Assembly: GCA_950295325.1 (NCBI GenBank)
Contig: OX485804.1
Span: 21,576,001 to 21,640,000, forward strand
Length of the DNA stretch: 64,000 nucleotides
Direction: 5' to 3'
From: Polytrichum commune
Taxonomy: Eukaryota > Streptophyta > Polytrichopsida > Polytrichales > Polytrichaceae
Part shown: positions 9,001 through 18,656 of the stretch, piece by piece
Layout: every line of letters begins with the position of its first letter
How positions within the stretch are numbered: the stretch's first letter is position 1
Translations under genes and position numbers: made by a program
Notes under the pieces: model-generated
What the model saw: only the letters and a program-made list of their open reading frames with translations
What the model was told of the DNA's origin: nothing
The model's database searches: none

Positions 9001-9684
9001 CTACAACGGTGGGGACTCCGTTTACATCATGGCAAATGTAAGTTTTTCCATGATCAATTGCCCTATTTAGGCCACATGATTGTTCCTGGCGGTCTTGGTG
9101 TGCAACAGGCGAAGGTGGATGCTTTGCACAAAATTCCCGCACCTAGTGATGTACCACGGCTTCGTGCATTTCTAGGATTGGTAAATTATTATAAGAGGTT
9201 TGTCAAAAACTTTAGTTTGATTGCCAAACCTCTTACCATTCTCACGGGGAAAGACCAACCATGGATTTGGAGTCGGAAACAACAACATGCATTTGATATA
9301 TTGAAGCAGAGGCTCGGTTCAGCGCTAGTGCTTCGACGCCCGGATGTGTCTAGAGGTTTTCAATTGCACACGGATTGGAGTGCAGTGGGATTGGGAGCGG
9401 TATTGACACAGAAAAATGAAGAGGGAAAGGAATATGTGGTGGCTTATGCATCTAGAAGCAATAATAGTGCTGAATCTAATTATTCTTCTTATGAAGGCGA
9501 GGCCTTGGCGGCCGTTTGGGCCATTGCATATTTTCGACCTTATTTGTATGGGCAAAAATTTACTTTGGTGACTGATCATCAGCCTTTAAAATGGCTTATG
9601 GAATCAGATAAGCTCACCGGCAAACTTGCTAGGTGGGCACTGTTACTTCAGGAATATGATTTTAAATTTGTTCACCGAGCATGA
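9001..9684 (+). CDS. Reverse transcriptase thumb and RNase H
   Basis: The frame continues from the stop at 8998 with LQRWGLRLHHGKCKFF, then YLGHMIVPGGLGVQQAKVDA and RAFLGLVNYYKRFVKNF, the classic gypsy thumb/connection. RNase H follows: LHTDWSAVGLGAVLTQ carries the first catalytic Asp, SSYEGEALAAVWAI the Glu and LVTDHQPLKWL the second Asp. The enzyme removes RNA from the RNA-DNA hybrid. The segment ends at TGA 9682-9684, between RNase H (FKFVHRA) and the sequence leading to integrase (IANLDADGLSRNP); gypsy elements normally read straight through here. Confidence 0.9.
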   Translation, partial: LQRWGLRLHHGKCKFFHDQLPYLGHMIVPGGLGVQQAKVDALHKIPAPSDVPRLRAFLGLVNYYKRFVKNFSLIAKPLTILTGKDQPWIWSRKQQHAFDILKQRLGSALVLRRPDVSRGFQLHTDWSAVGLGAVLTQKNEEGKEYVVAYASRSNNSAESNYSSYEGEALAAVWAIAYFRPYLYGQKFTLVTDHQPLKWLMESDKLTGKLARWALLLQEYDFKFVHRA

Positions 9685-11367
9685 ATTGCCAACTTGGATG
9701 CAGACGGATTGTCTCGCAATCCAAGTCTTTCAGATGAGGATTTAACTGGAGTCAGGTGGCATGGAGATTGTGATCGTGAGGCAGTGCCGGGTTGGCATGC
9801 TGCCACATATCTCACAATAATGTCGGGATTGGCTGCTGAGATCCTTGTAGAAGAACAAGATGAGGAGGTTGATAAATCTCTCGTTGTTAGTGATGTGTGG
9901 GAAGACCAGGCGGTCTTGCACAAACTTCAACAAGGGATATTTTCTCTTGGACTATCTGCTATGGAGCGAGATAGAGTTAGTCACCAGATAACAAGGTTTC
10001 GTTGGGCAAACAGCTTGTTATTTCGTGTGTGGCCGAACGGAACGAGGTGCATCGTTCCAAGGCCAGATCAAAGAGCTTCTTTGGTCCAGCAAGTGCACGA
10101 GGAGCTTGGACATTTTGGAATGCGAAGGACGCATTCTATGTTGCGCAACCAATATTGGTGGACTTGTATGTATCAACAGGTTGCTACTTATGTTTCTTGG
10201 TGTGAAGTATGTGACCGGGTCAGGTCAAGTTTTAATACTTTGTCACCTCAACTTCAGCCTTTACCTATTATGGGCTTGGGATATCGTTGGAATTTGGATT
10301 TTGCTGGACCACTTACTATCACTCCACGTGGTTCCAAGTATGTGCTTGTGATGGTGGAGCATTTTAGTAAGTGGATTGAACTCGTGGCTCTTCCCCAAAA
10401 TTCCTTAGAATTGGCGGCTATGGTATTTCTTGATCGAGTTTTGGCACGGTTTGGAGCACCTGCAGAGGTGTTGACGGATCAAGGGAGAGAATTTCTTGGA
10501 TCTTTCGAGGCTTTGTGTACCAAGGCTTTGATTGATCATCGTACAACTTCCAGAGATCACCCTGAGGCAGATGGTTTAGCTGAACGAGTTGTTCAAACGG
10601 TTAAGCGCGGTCTGCGGAAGTATGGATTGCTTCATGGCAACCATCGCGATTGGGACTTGATGTTACCATGGATAGCAATGGGTTACCGTTTCAGCAGGCA
10701 AGCATCTTTGGCATCTTATAATCCATACCAACTCTTGTATGGACGGGAACCAATTTTACCTAGCTCGGTGCAAGAGAAATTGGCTCCCGTGGTAAACTTG
10801 GATGATCCAGATGTTTGGGCTCAATGTCTTCATGACCGAGCAACGTTCTTCCAAAAGGCCATGACTATGGCCATGGAGAACTTAAATATTGCTCAACATC
10901 GTGACACATTACGGTATGCCCAGATCCGCAGTGGAGCTTATCGACCTCAGGTTCGTAGATTTTCCAAGGGGGATTATGTTTATTTGCAACGGGAGGCGCC
11001 TACGACATTGGATGTCAAGGCTGGGCGCACGATTTTGCGGGTAAAAGATGTCTTGCCAAGTGGTATATTATTGCTTGAAGGCAAGGATGGACGGGAATGT
11101 CGTGAGCATTCAAAGAATTGTGCTCCATGTCACCTCCCCATCGACGGCTCTGTGCATTCCGAGTTGGCGGTTGTACCACAGGGTCTGCCTTGTTATGTTT
11201 GTGGAGAGAAGAAAGAAGCTGCAACAATGTTATTGTGCGACCAATGTCAACGTGGATGGCACATGGCATGTTTGACACCTCCCCTTTTGACTCTTCCTTC
11301 TGGCAATTGGGTTTGTCCTCGTTGTCGGAAAGCCTCTCATTCCGTGGCCGTTAATGGTCATGATTGA
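9685..11367 (+). CDS. Integrase with C-terminal PHD finger
   Basis: A DDE integrase followed by a PHD zinc finger. The N-terminal HHCC zinc domain has His at 10096 and 10111 and Cys at 10201 and 10210. The catalytic core has Asp 10297 (NLDFAGPL), Asp 10477 (LTDQGREF) and Glu 10582 (DGLAERVV). A GPY/F-like C-terminal region (GDYVYLQREAPTTLDVKAGR) follows. The end is a complete C4HC3 PHD finger: Cys 11191, 11200, 11236 and 11245, His 11260, Cys 11269, Trp 11308, Cys 11314 and 11323. PHD fingers read histone H3 tails, so this one may steer integration, much as chromodomains do in chromoviruses; that role is inference. The frame is open through to the natural TGA at 11365. The Met-like start at 9694 is not a real start. 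Confidence 0.92.
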   Translation: MANLDADGLSRNPSLSDEDLTGVRWHGDCDREAVPGWHAATYLTIMSGLAAEILVEEQDEEVDKSLVVSDVWEDQAVLHKLQQGIFSLGLSAMERDRVSHQITRFRWANSLLFRVWPNGTRCIVPRPDQRASLVQQVHEELGHFGMRRTHSMLRNQYWWTCMYQQVATYVSWCEVCDRVRSSFNTLSPQLQPLPIMGLGYRWNLDFAGPLTITPRGSKYVLVMVEHFSKWIELVALPQNSLELAAMVFLDRVLARFGAPAEVLTDQGREFLGSFEALCTKALIDHRTTSRDHPEADGLAERVVQTVKRGLRKYGLLHGNHRDWDLMLPWIAMGYRFSRQASLASYNPYQLLYGREPILPSSVQEKLAPVVNLDDPDVWAQCLHDRATFFQKAMTMAMENLNIAQHRDTLRYAQIRSGAYRPQVRRFSKGDYVYLQREAPTTLDVKAGRTILRVKDVLPSGILLLEGKDGRECREHSKNCAPCHLPIDGSVHSELAVVPQGLPCYVCGEKKEAATMLLCDQCQRGWHMACLTPPLLTLPSGNWVCPRCRKASHSVAVNGHD

Positions 11368-11692
11368 GGATTTTGTGGATGTTTACCACATGTTTTAGTG
11401 GTGAAGTTGTTATTTAGTTGGTTGGAAATTTTATGGGATTGAAAATCACATTGAAAGAGTTATCCAAGAATTCAACATAAATTGTTGAAGGCGATTAAGG
11501 ATGGGGCTTAAATTGCACCCAGCCTACAGTTCTTGGATTACTTTCTCAATCATGAGTTTAATTCCTTAGATTACCACTACCCAATTGAATATGTATAGAT
11601 GTAGCAACAACTTCATCATGTTCAACAACTCTACCGATGAGTGTGTTTGTTCCTAGCCGATTGGAGGGGCTCCTTATCTGCTAGTGGGGGCA
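11368..11692 (+). other. Gypsy element 3' untranslated region
   Basis: About 325 bp between the polyprotein stop and repeat B1, with no ORF. Near its end lie CTAGTGGGGGCAC and CTTAAAGAGGTGG (11693-11705); either purine-rich run could be the polypurine tract priming plus-strand synthesis. Confidence 0.5.
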
Positions 11693-11799
11693 CTTAAAGA
11701 GGTGGTTGTTTAGCATTTTACTTTGCTATTTTATTTTGCTAATTGATGTTGACGACGACACTCGATCTGTTGTGTTTAACGATCTTAGTTTACACGACA
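11693..11799 (+). repeat. Terminal repeat B1
   Basis: A 107-bp segment starting CTTAAAGAGGTGGTTG and ending TTTACACGACA. It is repeated at 12234-12340 (B2) with three differences. It stands directly before A2 with a two-base spacer GC (11800-11801), so B1-GC-A2 reads like a junction of two element ends (GACA / TGTC). Confidence 0.85.
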
Positions 11800-11801
11800 G
11801 C

Positions 11802-12233
11802 TGTCACGTGAGGTGATATCGGAGGCTAAGTCATGTCAATTTAGGAGTAAATGGACTCCAATAGGAGTCCATGTATGTTTGGATGAGTAATGGACTCCAT
11901 TGGGAGTCCTAGTTAGTTATTCATCCACTCCATGGATGAACTCCACTTAGGATTGGGGTTGTATGGAGAGGAAGGCCTCTTGACTTGCCATTGTTGTCAA
12001 GTCAAGTCTTGTGAGTGTGTTTTGAGAGAGAGAAAGCTTGTTGTTGCTTTCTCATGGCTATGGTGTAGTAGATTATGAGTAAAGCCTTTGCATTCTTTCT
12101 CCACCACTTGCACTCTTGGATTCTCCCTTCGTGGAGTGAGAGATAGCTTGACTCTTGTGTGTAAATTTTAGAGTTTCTTAAGCTTTGTAAGGAGACATTT
12201 TAGTTTCTTAAGCTTGGAGAGAGAAACCCTCAT
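11802..12233 (+). repeat. Terminal repeat A2
   Basis: This is the second copy of A1, beginning TGTCACGTGAGGTGA and ending ACCCTCAT. It runs straight into B2, so A2+B2 (539 bp, TG...CA) looks like a full LTR. It differs from A1 by about six substitutions and a shorter (GA)n tract. Confidence 0.85.
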
Positions 12234-12340
12234 CTTGAAGAGGTGGTTGTTTAGTATTTTAGTTTGCTATTTTATTTTGCTAATTGATGTTGACGACGAC
12301 ACTCGATCTGTTGTGTTTAACGATCTTAGTTTACACGACA
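12234..12340 (+). repeat. Terminal repeat B2 (right end of the gypsy element)
   Basis: Second copy of B1, starting CTTGAAGAGGTGGTTG and ending at CGACA, immediately followed by the target duplication GTTT and LINE A. No B copy follows A1 at the left end. Confidence 0.85.
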
Positions 12341-13094
12341 GTTTGTATGTGGATTGAAATTCTTTCGGGGTTAGTATGACTTTGGTAATGGGGTTTTGGA
12401 TTTATGTTAGTGTGGTGATGCCGTATATGTATAGTTTGTCTAGATATTTTTGGGTCTTGGCTTTCGATACGTCCGTTAGGGTGTTATAATTTGGGTTGGT
12501 TTTCCAAATTCTTTCTAGTAATGTTTCTTTGATGGGGAATGTTTGGTTTGTAGAGTGGACGTGGATTTCGTATTCTCTTCCAAGGAGAAAAAATATTCTA
12601 GCTATAGGGGATCGTACACATGCTTGTTGTTTGAGTTTGGGGAGGTGTCGGGCCCCACCGTACTTGGCCGCTATATATTTGGTTAGCCCTTGGTATATAA
12701 TGCCTAATTGCCCGGGTCGTTAAGTGCTTGAATTAGTTGTTGTCCTATGCATCGGATGTAGTCGGGTAGTAGGGAGGTTACATTAATGCCAAAGATTTCT
12801 TGTGGGAGGTGGGTAAGAATGTTGGCCGAGCTTTTGGGGATGTTGCAAATTTCTTTGGTTAGTTTGCTAATGATTTTGTCTAATTTTTTAATATCTGGTT
12901 TGGAGAATGGGACGGCGTAGTAGACGTATGCTATTCGTGGTTTAATGACTGTATTCATAATTTTGATTTTTTTGTGTGAGGCTAGCCGGTGAGCTAGTTA
13001 GGAGTTGCTTTGTTGTTTGACTTTTTTCATCATTATTTCTTTTTGTAGGTTCCATTTGACTGATGGTGTGACGTTTATTCCTAAATACGTATAT
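12341..13094 (-). mobile_element. LINE A, upstream part (C-terminal half of reverse transcriptase)
   Basis: Minus-strand reading gives the thumb side of a LINE reverse transcriptase: YLGINVTPSVKWNLQ near 13090-13050, then IAYVYYAVPFSKPDIKKLDK and NIPKSSANILTHLP (open in complement(12704..12958)). A frameshift or stop near 12720 is followed by IYQGLTKYIAAKYGGAR. The same blocks occur in LINE B at complement(27541..28647), which supports the call. Downstream it joins 1-2429 once the gypsy element is removed: the four bases GTTT lie on both sides. Upstream it ends abruptly at 13094, where an unrelated 1-kb repeat starts, so the fingers/palm part of the reverse transcriptase is missing. Confidence 0.85.
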
Positions 13095-14100
13095 GGTTGA
13101 AGCTTATTATGCAACAACTTCTTCTTCCTTTGGTTTTTAGCATAAACCAGTTGTGAACAAGAATGAAGGTGTAAAGGGGTTTAAGAGAGAGTAGTGTAGG
13201 CAAGGACAACAAATTCCAAGGGTTTTCAAGGCAATGAATATTACTCATCATCGAATCCTACTTGACGAGCCAAATTCGATTGAAATAATCTTTATCTGCA
13301 GTCAATTGTTTGAAATACATTTGATGAAAGACAATGACGATGTTGCTAGTTCCAACTATATGGATGTAGTGTAAATTTCTTTCATCTAAGTTTATGTAGT
13401 GTAAAATCACCAAAACATAATAGTTTATTATTATTATGACAATGATTCCTCAAAGTGAACTTTTAGGAGACAATCTTCACAATATTTAAGGTCATGAAAT
13501 CTACGTCCAAAGCTAGATTCAAATATTTGCTTTTGAGCATTACTTTTAATGCTAAGTTTTGAAGGTCTTGACTTGATATTCTACATTTGATTATTTAGCA
13601 CAATAATAAAGGTCATCATGAAAAAAAAATTCAATTTAAACAACCGTTTGCTACTACTTTTAGGCCTTTGACTAAAACATTTATGGTTTTAGTATACCGG
13701 AGCACTATTTTCATCCACTTTACCATGCTTGCACCCATATATTAAAAAGTTGTATTGTAGAACTAAAGCATTTATACAATTACACTATTCTAAAGCTCTA
13801 AGCGCATAACGATAGGGCCGTTTACCCTAGTTGAAAATTATTGCCAAGCTCCCAATTTTTTAGCAAACTTAGTCTCTTGTAAACAAAGTAGGAAAAGTAG
13901 GAAGATGTTTCGGTCATCACTTGTAAGTCATGAGCCTGCATTTGAGTCTTCAAAGATTCACAAGTTTAGGAATAAACTTGAGAACCTAACTGAATATACA
14001 ATATACAACATGGGCAAAAGCAGTGGTGGTGAGGAGTCCCATCATTCTCAACATTTATGAGAACAATGGACATAATTGGCGAGGTGACATCTATGTGGGT
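13095..14100. repeat. Dispersed 1-kb repeat R1, copy a
   Basis: A 1,006-bp block starting GGTTGAAGCTTATTATGC and ending GACATCTATGTGGGT. It matches 50276-51280 in the same orientation with few differences. No ORF, terminal inverted repeat, TG/CA ends or target duplication was seen, so the class is unknown. Copy a abuts LINE A exactly at its left end. Confidence 0.8.
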
Positions 14101-17100
14101 CGGCCTGACTACCCACCACCGCTGGGGGGGGGGGGGGGGGGTTGTTGGGGCCAAACAACCCGTACATTGAATCTTTGGAGGCAAGAGTTTAGGCATCCAA
14201 CAAGGAGCGAGTGTATAGGTTGGTTCGCCCAAGGATGCATAATTCATATGCATGGGTCGTAAGCTAGTCATATGTCAATACAATGGACAACAAAGACAAA
14301 TGGGTGGTGAGGCCATTTCCCCACTAAACTCCAATGTTGCTCACCATTTCAGAAAGGTGGGGGAACTAGGGGGGAGGGGAGTACTTCAAAAATGGTGCCC
14401 AAGGAAGGCACCTCAATAGAAAATTGGTATACATGTGCAAGAACCAAGTATTCGTTTAGGGACTATTCATTATAGTCTTTGAAATTTTTTGGGCCCTATA
14501 ATTATTAAAATCCTACTTGTCACCATTTTCCTCCGTGTGTAGGAAATTACAAATTCTAGAATTGTGCAAGAAATTGTACCCTATCTTCTTTTTAAGAAGT
14601 AGGAATTCAAAATTTTCCTTGTGGTATTGGAGTGGAGTTCCTTCTTTGTTGATGTTTGTCACGTAAAGAAATATAGTAGAATGACAAAAATATAGTAGAA
14701 TAACAAAATATGAAGGTGGCATGATTATGCACTTGAAAGAGATGTGCAAAATGATAATGGAGAGACGAAACTAGCTCAACATGCTTCTAGCCCTAAAAAA
14801 TAAATTTTTTTATGGTTTCATCCACATTGGACCAAATCTCATCCATAATAATTGAAGATTCATTCATGTTTCCAACAAACCCTACTTGTATTTTTAGCAT
14901 AACTTAACTCACTCTCTAAATGTACTCATCCTCCCAAAAAAAACATTCCAATTTTATTAGGCTATTTAACCAAAAAAGGAAGAAGTAAATTAACGCGTAT
15001 TATAGTAACATATGTTATATATAAATTACTTTATGGAAATTTAATAAAGCCTAATGTAGATCAAAACAATATACAAAATTTATGTCTTGTGAATATATTC
15101 TACCCTACCTTTTCTTGCACGCCACTTCTATGTTAAGCGCTAGTGAACTCCCTAGTAAATGTTGTGACCATGGTTCATATAAATGGGTACAACGGGCCAT
15201 GCAAGGAGGTGGGATTAATTTAGTAAATAATTGAATTCTACATGTGATAACAGTTTTAAAAAAACTTCTAAAAAAACTTCTAAAACCACCTCTAGTCTCA
15301 ATTTTGTAATAATCAATAGTTGATTAAGTTGATTGACTACAAAATTGCATCATGAAAAAAAGAAGTAAAACTCAACATCAAAAATAAGAATATCCTCATA
15401 TTGGTCAAATTCAAGAATATGACTATATAGCTTCGATACTGGTACATTTTAAAATACTAGTATAAATTGAGGACTACTACAAGTATGGTTTTTGATTAAA
15501 ATGTTCATATCAATCCTTTGGGAGGTTTGCATGAATGTTGTAAGTTGTAACATGTGTGAGCCTAAAACAAACACCGATTATAAAGTGATCAAAATCCTCT
15601 AAAATGTAGCACATATCTTGCTTAGCTAACTAACTCCATATTTAAGCATGTCCAGATAAGTACATATGAGCCTAAGTCCATGGTCAAGGGTGAAGCAGGG
15701 TGAAGCGTTTCTTATTCATGCCACCCCTCTTAAGTGCATCTCTTTATTTGAGAACCCAAATCTAGAACCATCGTACATTGAATCATTTTAAAGAAATGGG
15801 TCCAATTTAGGTGTAAGTACCTAGGTACTCGCTAGCTTAAAATAAGCATGAACTTCCATGGACATTGTGAAGATTGTCCTTGTAACTACAAGCTTATGTT
15901 GGAACTTACATGTAAGATATTCATACCGCGAGTTTCTAGATGAGGAGGCCATGCAATCAATGTGGCTTTTGAGGCCTTTGAGGAATCCTTTTGAGTAAAA
16001 TCGTGAACATTGAATTGTGGTCTATCATTTTCCATGCCAATGTCCTTGAGGAATGCAGCAATTCGATGTAACTCTAGTCTTTCTGTAATGTTCAATTTAG
16101 TTAACAAAATCAATGGGCTGCCTAATTTGCATGTCATTTTGGTGTATGAGCACAATCACATTGTTTATTGGTGCTTCTTGATATAGTACATGAAAGTGTT
16201 ATGTGTACTTTAGTGTCGGATCTTGATTTACATAATATCACAAAGAGAATGTCAAATCTCATTTAGACAATTATATGTTTATCTTTAGATTCAACCGGAA
16301 TTTGGATCGGGAGTTGGTTGTTTTGGATATAAAACTTTTCATGTTCGGTAGGATTTTGGTTACATGGCTGGAGTCGGTGTAAAAGTTTGAACAAAGAACA
16401 TTCCATTTCAATTCATTGGGGACCAAAACTCATTTTAGGTTTTCTTGACATGCCAAAAATGACTTTGGCCCTCAATGAACCAATCTAGAAAGTTCCTCAT
16501 TCAAACCTCCCCAATGATTCCAAGCATGCACCCGAATGCTTACCGACCATGAAATGTTTTGTATGAAAACAATCAACTCCCATCCAAAGTAAAGGATAAC
16601 TCAAATGTCTCACAGTTGTCATTAACATCTACATGAGTTTTGTGTCAACTGTTCTTGCTATTTGATTGTGTAATTTTTTTGGAATTTACATACGGTCCTC
16701 ACTTTTAGCTGCAATTTGAACGTAATTTTGTGGCTAAGGTTATTAGGGCATCCCAGGAGAGATAGAAAGCAACCCGCCAAAAATAATATATTATATGGTG
16801 TTTAGGGTGTTTGGGGAGCCCTCCATCTTGGGCGGGGCAGCTCATCTTGAGTCAAAGCCCACCAAAGCCTAGGCATACCCCCGGTATAATTAGGAAGCAA
16901 TCAATACGACAACGACACCTATTATCTGACATGGGATAAAGTAGGATATCGGAGTATCTAATATTAAAGTAATCTCTTGGCGGGCCGGAGGAGTGCCGCC
17001 ATATGAACCATTTATGGCGTGGGAAGGCCTTTACTATACCCGGGCCGGTACTAAATTATGCCGGACCGGACATTGGTGGGGCTCAATTTATGCCGGTACC

Positions 17101-18530
17101 GCCACCTAAGAACCCGGGATGCCCCATTTTTGGCGTTGGCATGCCCCATGGCGAGGCTGCTGGGGACGGCCTTACATCAGGACACGTATCTGTTCAACAA
17201 CTCTGCTCAGCGAGTCTTATAAACTATAGAAAATACTATTATACTACATGTGGTGTAGTTTGGATGTCTGGGTGTTATCCAATTACTCAAAGCAATTGAG
17301 TATGCTTATTTGAAAAGGAATCAAACTTTCAAAAGGGTAAACCTTATTGCAATGTGAATGAGAATTCATAATCAAAGATCTTGAGTTGGTGACTTAAGGA
17401 AAGGAACGAGATTAATAATCTTTCCTTTTCTTCATAATGTTTTACCTATGATGTACATCTGTTCTGACACTTAGAAATTGGCAGTAAATCAAAGTGGTCC
17501 CATTTAGGTGTCATGGTCCACTACTCGGAGTTCCGCAGTGCTGAATGCAACTTCTTACCAAGTAAAGTCATTCATGTTATTTATTGTCCATATAACCTCT
17601 TTGATCTTTGTTGATAACCACAGAAATTTATGGCGAGAAGTTATAGCCTTGCGTAATTCCAATAGTAATTGACACTAAATACCATAAACGTTGTAAGATG
17701 GTACCTTGATTCACCAAAAAGCAAATAGTTTCCATCGAGGAATTAAAGTACATGTTGATGGGCCTTCAACAACATGGTAAGGTATGTTAGCCTTATGTGG
17801 TCACTAGGCTTTTTTGATTATTCGCCTCATTTTGTATGGTATATGACAAGGTTTGTGGTTAAGAATGGGCATTGAAAGTGCATGTGTTACAATGAGGCTT
17901 GATTACCTTATGTTCAAATGTGACAATCATTCTTCGTTTAACAACTAACATAGTTGGAAGAACTTATGTGAGTACTTACATAAAGATTGTCTTGCTTTAA
18001 CTTTCTACAACTTTTGTATCAACCAACCTCGACTCGAAAACTTGAAATGACAATCTTTATGATTTGCACTTGGTAACCATATGACCCAATCTCCAATATG
18101 ATCCAACGCTCGAAAATGCATGAGCCTAATGGAGTTGGAAAGGCCGGCAATAAGACCACATACCTTTGGGCTTATGGTTTTTCTTGGCGCAAATACACCA
18201 TAATTACTAAAGCAGCTCTGCAATCATTCTTGTACTTATGAGTTTAGTGGAACTTGTCACGATGTGATGGTGGACCTAGTCGCCACGAGGAATCGAGAAA
18301 GCCCTTATATCAACATGAACATTGCTCGGCATAGAAAATGCTGGAAATGTGGCCCCACTATCATATTGCACTGTCATATTGCTTGTCTAGAATCCAAAAA
18401 AGGACACGTTGAAAATGAATTACCCCGAGATCATATGGTTGTCGTGTAGTGACCTCCCACTTTGTCATGGTGGGGGAGAGATTCTTTCGATCCACACCTT
18501 GAAGTCTGAAGAAATTAGGGATAATGTCGA
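14101..18530. other. Intergenic sequence without recognised features
   Basis: About 4.4 kb of AT-rich sequence with only short random ORFs. It has a poly-G run at about 14125-14141. A GC-richer patch at about 16740-17180 holds short GGGC/GCCC motifs (GGCATCCC and GGGATGCCCC) that may be a decayed MITE. Nothing else could be supported. Confidence 0.5.
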
Positions 18531-18535
18531 GGGGT

Positions 18536-18546
18536 CAGTTTTATAT
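18536..18546 (+). promoter_or_regulatory. Possible TATA box of the P450 gene
   Basis: CAGTTTTATATACTTG lies about 115 bp upstream of the P450 ATG, followed by a purine-rich GAGGAAGAGG stretch before the start codon. Position and sequence fit a plant core promoter, but transcription data are lacking. Confidence 0.35.
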
Positions 18547-18656
18547 ACTTGAAACAGAAGAGGAAGAGGGAGAGGAAGAGGAAGAAGAAGATGATGATCT
18601 GAAGTGCAAACTCTGGAAGTTCATTTCTTGCTAACCAGGCATTGTTGCACACAATC

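Larger units (their letters stand above)
2430..12340 (+). mobile_element. Ty3/gypsy-type retrotransposon encoding a DNA methyltransferase and a PHD finger
   Basis: A 9,911-bp element inserted in LINE A. Its ends are TGTC...GACA and it is flanked by a 4-bp duplication GTTT (2426-2429 and 12341-12344), as an integrase insertion would leave. One frame from 4126 to 11367 encodes gag, zinc knuckles, protease, C5-methyltransferase, reverse transcriptase, RNase H, integrase and a PHD finger. Domain order after the methyltransferase (RT-RH-IN) is that of Ty3/gypsy. Seven in-frame stops (5011, 6820, 7852, 8221, 8335, 8998, 9682) make this copy defective unless stops are read through. Terminal repeats are arranged A1-internal-B1-A2-B2. 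By eye A1 and A2 differ at about six positions in about 430, so insertion is fairly recent. I could not identify a tRNA primer-binding site after A1. Confidence 0.9.
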
